This document shows positions 32,967 through 40,893 of a stretch of 64,000 nucleotides of DNA, in pieces. How positions within the stretch are numbered: the stretch's first letter is position 1; each line of letters starts with the position of its first letter. The position numbers and the translations under genes are program-made. Source of the stretch: Alloalcanivorax marinus (GTDB lineage Bacteria; Pseudomonadota; Gammaproteobacteria; Pseudomonadales; Alcanivoracaceae); NCBI RefSeq assembly GCF_016785095.1, contig NZ_JAEKJB010000004.1:124001-188000 (forward strand), given 5' to 3'. Under the pieces are notes generated by a model, which ran no database searches, was not told the DNA's origin, and saw only the letters and a list, made by a program, of their open reading frames with translations.

Positions 32967-34163
32967 ATGACCGATACCCCTTCACGGCCACTGGACGGCG
33001 TAACCGTGGTCAGCCTGGAACACGCCATCGCCGCGCCGTTCTGCACGCGGCAACTGGCGGACCTGGGCGCCAGGGTGATCAAGATCGAGCGTCCTGGCGT
33101 GGGCGATTTCGCGCGCGGCTATGACGGGCGCGTACATGGACTGGCCTCCCACTTCGTGTGGACCAACCGCTCCAAGGAAAGCCTGACCCTGGATCTGAAA
33201 CACGCCGACGCCACCCCCATACTGGACGGCCTGCTGGCCGAGGCCGATGTGCTGGTACAGAACCTGGCGCCCGGCGCCGCCGCACGCATGGGACTAAGCT
33301 TCGACGCCCTGCATGAGCGTTTCCCGTCATTGATTGTCTGTGATATTTCCGGTTACGGCGAAGGCGGCCCCTACCAGCACAAGAAAGCCTATGACCTGCT
33401 GATCCAGAGCGAAGGCGGCTTTCTTTCGGTCACCGGCAACGGCGACGAGATGGCCAAGGCGGGCTGCTCGATCGCTGACATCGCTGCGGGCATGTACGCC
33501 TACAGCCATATCCTTTCCGCCTTGCTGATGCGCGAGCGAACCGGCAATGGCAGTCGCATCGAGGTCTCGATGCTGGAGAGTCTGGTGGAATGGATGAGCT
33601 ATCCGCTCTATTACGCCTTCGAAGGCGCCGAACCGCCGCCACGCACCGGCGCCGCCCACGCCACCATTTACCCCTACGGGCCATTCGACACCGGCGACGG
33701 CGGCACCGTGATGCTGGGGCTGCAAAACGAACGGGAATGGAAGTTGTTCTGCGACAAGGTACTGCGGCAGGCGCCCCTGGCCGACGACGAGCGCTTCGCC
33801 TCCAACACCCTTCGAGTACGTCACCGGGCCGCGCTGAAGGCGGTGATTCTTACCGAATTCGCGAACCTGGACGCCGAAGAGGTACTGAAAAGGCTGGATC
33901 AAGCGGGCATCGCCAACGCCCACGTCAACGACATGCACGGCGTGTGGCGCCATCCGCAACTGGCCGCCCGTGGCCGCTGGACGGAGATCGGCAGCCCGGC
34001 CGGGCCGTTGCCCGCCCTGCTGCCGCCCGGAGTCAGTAGTGACTGGATGCCGCGCATGGACGCGGTACCGGATCTGGGCGAACACAATGATGCCATCCTT
34101 ACCGGCCTGGGCGTTGCCCAAGAGGAGCGGGACCGGCTACGACGGCAAGGAGTGATCGGATGA
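32967..34163 (+). CDS. ict: Class III CoA-transferase (CaiB/BaiF), itaconate type
   Basis: 398-residue family III CoA-transferase moving CoA between carboxylates through an aspartyl-CoA anhydride. Signatures are AAPFCTRQLADLGARVIKIE, GDFARGY, the conserved Asp143 in AYDLLIQSEGG and AHVNDMHGVWRHPQL near the C-terminus. In P. aeruginosa Ict is of this class and activates itaconate with succinyl-CoA. It lies 22 bases after the dehydrogenase (AAGGAGACTCAAC before the ATG) and overlaps the lyase by four bases. Confidence 0.85.
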   Translation: MTDTPSRPLDGVTVVSLEHAIAAPFCTRQLADLGARVIKIERPGVGDFARGYDGRVHGLASHFVWTNRSKESLTLDLKHADATPILDGLLAEADVLVQNLAPGAAARMGLSFDALHERFPSLIVCDISGYGEGGPYQHKKAYDLLIQSEGGFLSVTGNGDEMAKAGCSIADIAAGMYAYSHILSALLMRERTGNGSRIEVSMLESLVEWMSYPLYYAFEGAEPPPRTGAAHATIYPYGPFDTGDGGTVMLGLQNEREWKLFCDKVLRQAPLADDERFASNTLRVRHRAALKAVILTEFANLDAEEVLKRLDQAGIANAHVNDMHGVWRHPQLAARGRWTEIGSPAGPLPALLPPGVSSDWMPRMDAVPDLGEHNDAILTGLGVAQEERDRLRRQGVIG

Positions 34164-34987
34164 ACCATGATCAGTCTCCGGTACGCTCGGCGCTGTTCGT
34201 TCCCGCCAGCCGGCCGGAACGTATCGCCAAGGCCCGCGCCAGTGGCGCCGACGCGGTGATCGTGGACCTGGAGGACGCCCTGCCCCCGCGGCACAAGGAC
34301 AGCGCCCGCCGGGCCCTGGCCGAGGCGCTCACCGACGATCCCGGCGGAGTGCCCTTATGGGTACGTGTTAACGCCGCCGGCAGCCCCTGGTTCGACGACG
34401 ATCTGGCCCTGTGCGCAAGGCAACCGGCGATCCATGGCGTCATGCTCCCGAAAGCGGAGCGGCCCACCGATCTGGTCAAGGTCGCCACCCTGGGCAAGCC
34501 ACTTTGGGCTCTGGTGGAAAGCGCCGCCGGAGTCCTCGCGCTGCCGGAGCTGACCGCCACACGGGGCCTGGAGCGGCTCGCCTTCGGAGCCCTGGACAGC
34601 GCCCTCGATCTGAGCCTGGAGGACGGCAGCGAAGGCGCCACCACGGTACTCGACCAACTGCGCGTGCAAATACTGCTGCACAGTCGGGCGCGAGGCCTGG
34701 CACCGCCCTTGGAAAGCGTGGTGGCCGAGTTCCGGGATCCGCGGCCGTTGCGCCGCCGCGCGAACCTGGCGGCGCAGATGGGCTTCGGTGGCATGCTTTG
34801 CATCCATCCCACGCAGATCCCGCCGGTGCACGCGGCCTTTGCCATTGATGAAGCCCGGCGGGACTGGGCACGACGGGTGCTCCAGGCCGCCGAACAGCAG
34901 CCTCCACCGTTTCAGTTGGAGGGCGAGATGATCGACGAACCGGTGATCCGCCGCGCCCATCGATGGCTGGGGTCGATCAGCGGCTGA
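34160..34987 (+). CDS. ccl: CitE-like (S)-citramalyl-CoA lyase candidate
   Basis: 275-residue CitE/HpcH-HpaI family lyase with Mg2+-binding and acyl-CoA-binding residues: RSALFVPASRPER, VIVDLEDALPP, WVRVNAAGSPW, LVESAAGVLALPEL and GFGGMLCIHPTQIPP. In itaconate degradation it would split citramalyl-CoA into acetyl-CoA and pyruvate, the last step. Coupled to the CoA-transferase by an ATGA overlap. Other possible substrates are malyl- or beta-methylmalyl-CoA. Its stop codon abuts the stop of the convergent next gene inside the palindrome GGCTGATCAGCC. Confidence 0.85.
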   Translation: MNHDQSPVRSALFVPASRPERIAKARASGADAVIVDLEDALPPRHKDSARRALAEALTDDPGGVPLWVRVNAAGSPWFDDDLALCARQPAIHGVMLPKAERPTDLVKVATLGKPLWALVESAAGVLALPELTATRGLERLAFGALDSALDLSLEDGSEGATTVLDQLRVQILLHSRARGLAPPLESVVAEFRDPRPLRRRANLAAQMGFGGMLCIHPTQIPPVHAAFAIDEARRDWARRVLQAAEQQPPPFQLEGEMIDEPVIRRAHRWLGSISG

Positions 34988-35269
34988 TCAGCCCTTCAGA
35001 GCAAACAGCTTCACATCCGGGCGGCCGGCCAGCAGGCCCTTGAGGCCCTCGCCCAACTCCTTCATGTGCTCCCGGTGGGCCTGCAACGCCGCTTCGTCGG
35101 TGTATTGCTCGTAAATCAGCAGGGTGTCGGCGTCGTCCAGGGACTGATGCACCAGGTAGCAATGGTTGCCCTCTTCCTTGACTACCTCGGTGGCGATTTT
35201 CTGCATGGCGGCGACCAGGGCATCGCCCTGCCCCGGGGCGGCGGTCATCACTGCGGTAATACCGATCAT
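34988..35269 (-). CDS. Antibiotic biosynthesis monooxygenase-domain protein
   Basis: 93-residue ferredoxin-like ABM-domain protein, like YgiN-type quinol monooxygenases: ITAVMTAAPGQGDALVAAM, EGNHCYLVHQSLDD, LLIYEQYTDEAALQAH and HMKELGEGLKGLLAG. Start MIGITAVM follows GGGAGAGCTCA; a longer reading of 16 residues is not family-like. Probably dimeric and cytosolic. It stands alone, convergent with the lyase gene and downstream of the terminator of the metalloenzyme gene. Confidence 0.87.
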   Translation of the reverse strand: MIGITAVMTAAPGQGDALVAAMQKIATEVVKEEGNHCYLVHQSLDDADTLLIYEQYTDEAALQAHREHMKELGEGLKGLLAGRPDVKLFALKG

Positions 35270-35377
35270 TGAGCTCTCCCGTGTTGGAAACAGTTTTGTT
35301 GAAATGGTGTTTCGCATACTGGCAGCAGGTGGGAGCCACGGCCATGGGCGGTTGCGTCGTTGGCAGGGGCCAAAAGC

Positions 35378-35406
35378 GCAAAAAAAAACGGCCCCGGAGG
35401 GGCCGT
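35378..35406 (-). terminator. Intrinsic terminator after the NicX/M29-like gene
   Basis: On the minus strand ACGGCCCC, a three-base loop and GGGGCCGT run straight into a stretch of nine Ts. An eight-pair perfect stem with U-tract about 27 bases after the stop of the gene at 35433-36464. Confidence 0.9.
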
Positions 35407-35432
35407 GACGAAAACACTGAATGACAGCGCTG

Positions 35433-36464
35433 TTAGTTTCGTTCCATCTGGATTTCCTTGACCACGATATCGCCGTCGATGACCACCGGCTCGTCGTCCA
35501 GGAACAGGGAGCAATTCCGCATCGGGATGTCCAGGTGACAGGCGGTGTCGTTGCTACCGCCCAGTTCGTTGTTGGGGCCGGTGGAGAACATTACGTTGCC
35601 GTAGAAGCTGCGCGGCTCCATGCCCATGCCGCCGGGGAACTCGCCCGGGGTCATGCGGTGCCATTTGGCGTCCGGGTTCATACCCCAGCCGACGTGGCTC
35701 ATGCCCTTGCCACGCTCGTCGTTGAAGCTGTCCATGTAGGACTTGACCAGGTCGGCGTCGAGGCCGCCACGGATGTCGGTGATCCAACCCTTTTCGATGG
35801 TGTAGGTGATCGGGTCGCGCACGTACATGTTCTGCGGCAGCAGCACGTCGCCGGGGGCCACCACGATCTGGCCATCGACACCGTCGTCGTCGCCACCGGT
35901 GAACACGAACCCGGAGGGCCAGTGGTCCCAGCGGCCCGGCTCATCGGTGCAGGCGTATTCCATGATGGTCGGGTAGGTATTGAGCTTGTAGGTCACGTCG
36001 GTGCCGTGGGGCGAGGTGATGCGCATTACCTTGGCCTTGGCCAGCAGCTCACCGGCGATTTCCACCTTCTCGCGCAGTTCCTTGGTGGGCAGCATGCGTG
36101 CCAGCAGTTCCGGCGGTTCCACGGCGGTGAGCACGCGGGTGCCGGCGGCCTGGATCGCCATCTGCTCCGGGGAGAATAGCAGGAACACGCAATCGATCAG
36201 CATGTCCGCCTGCTTGAGCGCTTCCACCGCCTCGGGCAGCGCCGCCAGGCCGGTCTGGCCCACGTTCCAGCCGCCCATGGGCGACGGCGCCGGCAGACGC
36301 ATATGGTACATGCGCGCGCCTAGTTTCTGGCCCGCCGCCATGAAGGCGTCGGCGTAATCAAGGCGCTCGTTGCCCTGGGTGAGGACGACCAGTTTTTCGC
36401 CCTCGTGCACACCGGACATCTTGAGCTGGTGCAAACAGATTTCGGTAAAGCTGATGGCATCCAT
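35433..36464 (-). CDS. M29 aminopeptidase T-like / NicX-like metalloenzyme
   Basis: 343-residue protein of the family that includes thermophilic aminopeptidase T and 2,5-dihydroxypyridine 5,6-dioxygenase NicX (about 350 residues). Candidate metal ligands are His in MSHVGWGMNPDAKW and the His-x-Asp in ACHLDIPMRN, which from memory correspond to the Fe(II) ligands of NicX; GMEPRSFYGNVMFSTGPN is also family-like. A ring-opening dioxygenase on a hydroxypyridine-like ring or an aminopeptidase are both possible; no nicotinate genes are nearby. Start MDAISFTEI follows CGGGAGAGAAATC. Single gene with its own promoter dyad and terminator. Confidence 0.8.
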   Translation of the reverse strand: MDAISFTEICLHQLKMSGVHEGEKLVVLTQGNERLDYADAFMAAGQKLGARMYHMRLPAPSPMGGWNVGQTGLAALPEAVEALKQADMLIDCVFLLFSPEQMAIQAAGTRVLTAVEPPELLARMLPTKELREKVEIAGELLAKAKVMRITSPHGTDVTYKLNTYPTIMEYACTDEPGRWDHWPSGFVFTGGDDDGVDGQIVVAPGDVLLPQNMYVRDPITYTIEKGWITDIRGGLDADLVKSYMDSFNDERGKGMSHVGWGMNPDAKWHRMTPGEFPGGMGMEPRSFYGNVMFSTGPNNELGGSNDTACHLDIPMRNCSLFLDDEPVVIDGDIVVKEIQMERN

Positions 36465-36520
36465 GATTTCTCTCCCGCGTTCGTCGCATTGGGTAGGCGT
36501 GACCGTTGAGTCCGAGCATA

Positions 36521-36540
36521 AATTATAATTCTGTATAATT
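36521..36540. promoter_or_regulatory. AT-rich inverted repeat over the promoter of the NicX/M29-like gene
   Basis: AATTATA (36521-36527) and TATAATT (36534-36540) are perfect inverted arms with a six-base spacer. On the minus strand the dyad contains TATAAT, a consensus -10 placed about 57 bases before the metalloenzyme ATG, so a bound protein would block that promoter. It lies 114 bases before the divergent tetR start and differs from the CTACC/GGTAG tetR operator, so the cognate regulator is unknown. Confidence 0.55.
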
Positions 36541-36616
36541 ACAAGCCTTAACGTCAGTATGCGGACGGCCGTTACCGGGCGTTCAATCGACCGCCCACCA
36601 ATCGGTCTCACCCTGG

Positions 36617-36645
36617 TTGACAACCTGCCTACCAGAAGGTAGTTT
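36617..36645 (+). promoter_or_regulatory. tetR promoter with embedded operator
   Basis: TTGACA (36617-36622), a 17-base spacer and TAGTTT (36640-36645). The palindrome CTACC-AGAA-GGTAG (36629-36642) covers the spacer and reaches into the -10, the position expected for self-repression. The predicted transcript start lies only a few bases before the ATG at 36654, so the message would be nearly leaderless; no ribosome site is visible. Confidence 0.7.
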
Positions 36646-36653
36646 TCTTTTCC

Positions 36654-37232
36654 ATGAATCCCTCATCCAGCACTTACGACAATATCCTCCACTGCACACG
36701 GGCGCTGCTGCTCAAGGGTGGATACAACGCGTTCAGCTACGCGGACATCTCCAAGGAAGTCGGCATTCGCAAGGCCAGCATCCATCATCATTTCCCGACC
36801 AAGGAGAAGCTGGTGCAGAGCCTGGTGGCCGGTTACCGCGAGGAGGCGGTGCTGGGCATTGCCGAACTTGAACGGCTGACACCGGATCCGCTGCAACAAT
36901 TACAGGGCTATCTGGGTTATTGGGAAGCCTGTATCGCCGACTCCAGTGCTCCGTTCTGCGTCTGTGCACTGCTCGCCGCGCAGCGGCCCAGCCTGCCGGA
37001 ATCCGTGGCGCAAGAAGTGAACATGCACTTTCGCACCCTGGAACTCTGGTTGGAGTCGGTTCTTGAACGCGGCCTGCGGCAAGGTCGATTGGTGCTGAGC
37101 GCCGCCCCGGATATCGAAGCCCAGGCACTGGTCGCCACGGTTCATGGAGCCATGCTGTCCGCGCGCGCCCATGGTGATGCCGGAGCCTTCAAACGGATCT
37201 CCACCGCCACGCTGGCGCGACTGCAGGCATGA
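36654..37232 (+). CDS. TetR/AcrR-family regulator
   Basis: 192-residue TetR regulator. N-terminal helix-turn-helix (GGYNAFSYADISKEVGIRKA, then SIHHHFPTKEKLV) at residues about 25-60 and a helical ligand domain with two Cys (FCVCALL) near residue 100. Its promoter contains CTACC-AGAA-GGTAG, and the same half-sites occur again before the membrane-protein gene at 37325, so it probably represses itself and that gene. A ligand of a reactive or lipophilic kind is usual but unknown. Confidence 0.92.
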   Translation: MNPSSSTYDNILHCTRALLLKGGYNAFSYADISKEVGIRKASIHHHFPTKEKLVQSLVAGYREEAVLGIAELERLTPDPLQQLQGYLGYWEACIADSSAPFCVCALLAAQRPSLPESVAQEVNMHFRTLELWLESVLERGLRQGRLVLSAAPDIEAQALVATVHGAMLSARAHGDAGAFKRISTATLARLQA

Positions 37233-37260
37233 CCCGTTCGTCCATTTTTATCGCTCCCAA

Positions 37261-37280
37261 ACCTACCATCTAGTAGGTAG
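37261..37280 (+). promoter_or_regulatory. Second CTACC/GGTAG operator, before the membrane-protein gene
   Basis: ACCTAC-CATCTA-GTAGGT (37261-37278) is a perfect inverted repeat; the same stretch also contains CTACC (37263-37267) and GGTAG (37276-37280), the half-sites of the tetR promoter operator with a wider spacer. It lies 45-64 bases before the ATG at 37325. Confidence 0.6.
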
Positions 37281-37324
37281 CCCCTTCTGTTCGAGGTTAC
37301 TTTTCCGCATCCTAGGAGAACACC

Positions 37325-37819
37325 ATGTTCGGCATTTCCCCTCTCGGCTGGCTCCACACCCTGGGCAGTCTTCCGGCGATTCCCGCCGCTCTGTATATGC
37401 TCATTCGCCACGGTCGAATCGTGCCGGCATCGCTCGCCGGCGGCATCTATTTCGTGGCCATGCTGATCGGCGCCCTGAGCGTATTCCTGGTCACCCACCA
37501 GCCGGTGGGTTATGTGATTGGCGGCGCCACGCTGGCACTGCTGCTGGTGGGCTACGGAATCCGGTATCGGGCGGGGTCTGGCGCGGCGCGCTATGTACAA
37601 ACGATCTGCCTGACCCTGACCGTCTTCCTGCTGATGGTACCGACGGTCAGTGAAACCCTGCGGAGGGTACCGGATGGCCACCCCCTGGTCACCGACCTCC
37701 ACTCCCCTCTGCTGCTGGGTGCTCAGGGAGTGTTGTTGCTGACGCTGATCGTCGGCCTGGGCGGCCAGATTCTCTACCTGCGCTCTCAGCGCCAGCGCAG
37801 CCGAACCCGGACTGACTGA
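37325..37819 (+). CDS. Membrane protein of unknown function
   Basis: 164-residue inner-membrane protein with four or five hydrophobic helices (WLHTLGSLPAIPAALYML, SLAGGIYFVAMLIGALSVFL, VIGGATLALLLVGYGI, ICLTLTVFLLMVPTVS and LLLTLIVGLGGQILYL) and a basic C-terminal tail (RSQRQRSRTRTD). I recognise no family. The ATG follows CCTAGGAGAACACC. The CTACC/GGTAG operator upstream and the TetR gene before it suggest a stress- or solvent-inducible membrane protein; that is inference. Confidence 0.8.
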   Translation: MFGISPLGWLHTLGSLPAIPAALYMLIRHGRIVPASLAGGIYFVAMLIGALSVFLVTHQPVGYVIGGATLALLLVGYGIRYRAGSGAARYVQTICLTLTVFLLMVPTVSETLRRVPDGHPLVTDLHSPLLLGAQGVLLLTLIVGLGGQILYLRSQRQRSRTRTD

Positions 37820-37828
37820 AACAGACCG

Positions 37829-38503
37829 TTATTGGATCGGTGCCGCCAAGCCGGTGCTCAGAAAAAGCACCAGTTGGCGCAGCATCTCGTCGCGGCCTGG
37901 CTCGCCGATCTGCCCGTCGGTGAGATCGTTGAGGCGGCCCAGGTCGTTGAGCATGAACATATAGGTGCCGACCAGGAACGCCATGCGCACGCTGATCACC
38001 TGGCGCGGAATGCCGGGCAGCGCTTCGGCCAGGGCCTGTATATAGCGGCGCAGGGAGTCGTCATAGACCTCCCGGCGCAGACGCAGCGCATACTCCGCCG
38101 GTTCCGCGTGCAGCCGTGCCTGCAGACGCACGAAGGCGGCGCCGCCGGGACCGCTGTACTTCATGTCCCATTGGGGTTTGAGGTAGGCGTGGATCAGTTG
38201 CGGCACGGTGGGGCGGCCGTCGTCGGCCAGCAGCGCATCCAGCAGCTCATGGCGGGCCCGGGAGATGACGCCGCCGTGGCGGCGGTAGACGGCGTTGAAC
38301 AGCTCATCCTTGGTGCCGAAATAGTAACGGATCATGTTCTGGTTGACGTCCGCCGCCCGAGCGATGTCGCGCACCTTGGTGCCGGCGAAGCCGTGCTCGG
38401 CGAACGCCAGCTCCGCCTGATCCAGAATCACCTCGCGCACCGCCTGGTCGTCCTTGGGCCGCCCCGGCCCGCGCCGTTTACGGGTTACCTTCTGTTCCGT
38501 CAT
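37829..38503 (-). CDS. TetR-family regulator with basic N-terminal arm
   Basis: 224-residue TetR regulator. An Arg/Lys-rich N-terminal arm (KVTRKRRGPGRPKDD, an AT-hook-like GRP) precedes the helix-turn-helix (FAGTKVRDIARAADVNQNMI, then RYYFGTKDELF), followed by a C-terminal helical domain of the CecR/YbiH type. Start ATG at 38503 follows GGCAAGGCC; an in-frame ATG seven residues upstream is possible. Convergent with the membrane-protein gene; no obvious target gene adjoins it. Confidence 0.9.
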   Translation of the reverse strand: MTEQKVTRKRRGPGRPKDDQAVREVILDQAELAFAEHGFAGTKVRDIARAADVNQNMIRYYFGTKDELFNAVYRRHGGVISRARHELLDALLADDGRPTVPQLIHAYLKPQWDMKYSGPGGAAFVRLQARLHAEPAEYALRLRREVYDDSLRRYIQALAEALPGIPRQVISVRMAFLVGTYMFMLNDLGRLNDLTDGQIGEPGRDEMLRQLVLFLSTGLAAPIQ

Positions 38504-38604
38504 GGCCTTGCCTGGCTCCCTCATCAACCTGTTTCGTCAGCGCCCGGGCGCGATGACGCTGCACGGTAACTGAGTTCACCGCAAATTGGCAGCACCGACC
38601 ACGA

Positions 38605-39501
38605 TCACGGCAGCAGGTTATCGACCATGAAGTCGATGAACACTCGCAGCTTGGGGGATGGATAGCGGCTGGAAGGCCAGAGAACGCGAAACACGCCGCG
38701 TTGCTCAAGCACCTCGTCCAGCACACTGATCAGTGTTCCCGCCGCCCGTTGCGGGCGCACGGCGAAATCCGGCAGACAGGCCAGACCGAGCCCCTGCTCG
38801 GCCATGAACAGCAAAGGCTCGATGGCGTTGGCCACCGTGACCGTGGTCATGGCATCCACCAGACCAGCGTCATCGCCGGTGAGCGGCCAGGGCTCCAGCT
38901 TGCCGGTGGTCGGGTAGCGGTGGCGCAGCGCCCGATGGCTGGCCAGATCCGCCGGTGTGCGCGGCACGCCATGACGCTGGAAATACGCCGGCGCGCCCAC
39001 CAGGTGGAACCGGAAAGTGCCCAGGGTGCGCGTGACCAGACGGGAATCACTGACCTCGCCGGTGCGAATCACCGCGTCGAAGCCCTCGTCGATGACCTCC
39101 ACCATGCGGTCGGAAAAATCCAGATCCAGCTCGATGTCCGGCCAGGCCCGGGTAAAGGCGGACAGGGTTGGCATCATCAACATGCCCACCAAGGGGAGGC
39201 TGACCTTCAGCACCCCCTCCGGCCGGTCACGCATACGGGAAAGCTCCAGCTCGGCGGCCTCCAGCTCACCAAGAATCCGGCGGCAACGCTCCAGGAACAG
39301 CTGCCCTTCCGGGGTCAGCGTGATAGCCCGGGTGGAGCGGTGAAAAAGGCGCACGCCAAGCCGGTCCTCCAGCCGCGCCACCGCCTTGCCCACCGCCGAG
39401 GAGGACAGCCCCAGTTGGCGGCCGGCGGCGGTGAAGCCACGGGTCTCCGCCGCCTTCACGAAGACGTTCAGGGCACCGGGACTGTCCAGAGGAATCGACA
39501 T
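38605..39501 (-). CDS. LysR-family regulator beside an MFS exporter
   Basis: 298-residue LysR regulator: helix-turn-helix RGFTAAGRQLGLSSSAVGKA at residues about 16-35, LFHRSTRAITLTPEG, then an effector domain (VSLPLVGMLMMPTLSAFTRA). Divergent from the MFS gene at 39605 with 103 bases between, containing the dyad CGGAC-N6-GTCCG. Regulation of that exporter is likely. Confidence 0.93.
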   Translation of the reverse strand: MSIPLDSPGALNVFVKAAETRGFTAAGRQLGLSSSAVGKAVARLEDRLGVRLFHRSTRAITLTPEGQLFLERCRRILGELEAAELELSRMRDRPEGVLKVSLPLVGMLMMPTLSAFTRAWPDIELDLDFSDRMVEVIDEGFDAVIRTGEVSDSRLVTRTLGTFRFHLVGAPAYFQRHGVPRTPADLASHRALRHRYPTTGKLEPWPLTGDDAGLVDAMTTVTVANAIEPLLFMAEQGLGLACLPDFAVRPQRAAGTLISVLDEVLEQRGVFRVLWPSSRYPSPKLRVFIDFMVDNLLP

Positions 39502-39505
39502 AATG

Positions 39506-39521
39506 CGGACATTTTAGTCCG
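39506..39521. promoter_or_regulatory. Dyad in the lysR/MFS divergent region
   Basis: CGGAC-ATTTTA-GTCCG is a perfect inverted repeat starting five bases before the lysR ATG. A second, looser pair CGGAA...TTCCG follows at about 39529-39551. Together they resemble paired LysR recognition and activation sites; assignment is by position. Confidence 0.5.
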
Positions 39522-39604
39522 AAGTATGCGGAATTACAGCCTGTTTTTCCGAATTCGACGGCGTGGCACTTTTGCCGCTGATTCCACCCGAGACGAGGTT
39601 CAAT

Positions 39605-40798
39605 GTGATTTCCACCACCCGGACTCCCGGCGCCGCCACCGGCGGCCTGCCCTTGAACGGCCTGCTGGCGCTGGCCACCGCCGCATTCATCACCATTCTC
39701 ACCGAAGCCCTGCCCGCCGGGCTGTTGCCGGGCATCAGCGCCGGCCTCGGCGTGCCGGAATCCGCCGCCGGGCAGCTTGTCACCGTCTATGCGGTGGGCT
39801 CCCTGGTGGCGGCGATACCGCTGACCGTTCTGACCCGGGGGTTGAACCGCCGGCCCCTGCTCCTCACCGCCCTGGCCGGCTTTCTGATCGCCAACACCAT
39901 CACCGCGCTGTCCGGCAGCTATGCGCTCACCCTGGTAGCGCGTTTTATCGCCGGTGTCTCCGCCGGCCTGCTTTGGGCACTGGCGGCGGGCTACGCCGCC
40001 CGTCTGGCGCCCGCGCCGCTGAAAGGCCGGGCCATCGCCATCGCCATGGCGGGCACGCCGCTGGCGCTGTCACTGGGCGTGCCCGGCGGCACCTTTCTTG
40101 GCTCCCTGATTGGCTGGCGCGCCTGCTTCGGGCTGATCAGCGGACTGTGCGTGGTGTTGATTGTGTGGATCATGGCCGCCCTGCCGGATTTTTCCGGCGA
40201 AGCCGCCGGCGAGCGCAAGCCGCTCAAGGGGGTCCTGATGCTGCCCGGCGTGCGCGCGGTGCTGCTGGTGGTGCTCGGCTTCGTGGTCGCCCACAACCTG
40301 CTTTATACCTACATCGCCCCCTTTCTCCAGGCGCTCAATATGGCCGAACAAGCCGACCGGGTGCTGCTGGTGTTCGGGATCACCTCGCTGGCCGGCATCG
40401 CGGTGGTGGGGGCCCTGATCGACCACTGGCTGCGGACCCTGACGCTGGCCAGCATCCTGCTGTTCGCGGTTGCCGCCGTACTCCTGGCGGTGGCCGCAGG
40501 CATGCCATCACTGGTGTACGGGGCCATCGCCCTGTGGGGGCTGGCGTTCGGCGGTGCCGCCACCCTCTTCCAGACCGCCAGCGCCAAGGCCGCCGGGCCG
40601 GCGGCGGATCTGGCCCAGTCCATGCTGGTCACGGTGTGGAACACGGCCATCGCCGGTGGCGGGCTGATCGGCGGGCTGTTGCTGGAGGCTGCCGGTGTCG
40701 ACGCCTTCGCGCCGGCCCTGCTGCTCCTGCTGGCCTGTGCCTTCGGCGTTACCCTGGCCTCGACGCACGGGTTTCCGCGCCGGCCATCACCACGCTGA
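39605..40798 (+). CDS. MFS transporter, sugar/drug exporter type
   Basis: 397-residue major facilitator with about 12 membrane helices. Family signs are TEALPAGLLPGISAGLGVPE in the first loop, GLNRRPLLLTALAGF, and the motif-C-like GTPLALSLGVPGGTFLG, as in the arabinose-efflux/DHA1 exporters (SotB, YdhP, CmlA types). The GTG at 39605 preceded by GAGGTTCAAT is favoured over a GTG 14 codons earlier. Divergent LysR gene is the likely regulator. Export of a sugar-like or amphenicol-like compound cannot be decided. Confidence 0.88.
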   Translation: MISTTRTPGAATGGLPLNGLLALATAAFITILTEALPAGLLPGISAGLGVPESAAGQLVTVYAVGSLVAAIPLTVLTRGLNRRPLLLTALAGFLIANTITALSGSYALTLVARFIAGVSAGLLWALAAGYAARLAPAPLKGRAIAIAMAGTPLALSLGVPGGTFLGSLIGWRACFGLISGLCVVLIVWIMAALPDFSGEAAGERKPLKGVLMLPGVRAVLLVVLGFVVAHNLLYTYIAPFLQALNMAEQADRVLLVFGITSLAGIAVVGALIDHWLRTLTLASILLFAVAAVLLAVAAGMPSLVYGAIALWGLAFGGAATLFQTASAKAAGPAADLAQSMLVTVWNTAIAGGGLIGGLLLEAAGVDAFAPALLLLLACAFGVTLASTHGFPRRPSPR

Positions 40799-40893
40799 GA
40801 CGCGGCCCTGCATTTTCTTTTGGTTGAAAGCCTTGCCATACGTCCGTCGTTCCCCATCTCTGTGCCAGAACGGCAAGGGTGCGAGGGAATTCC

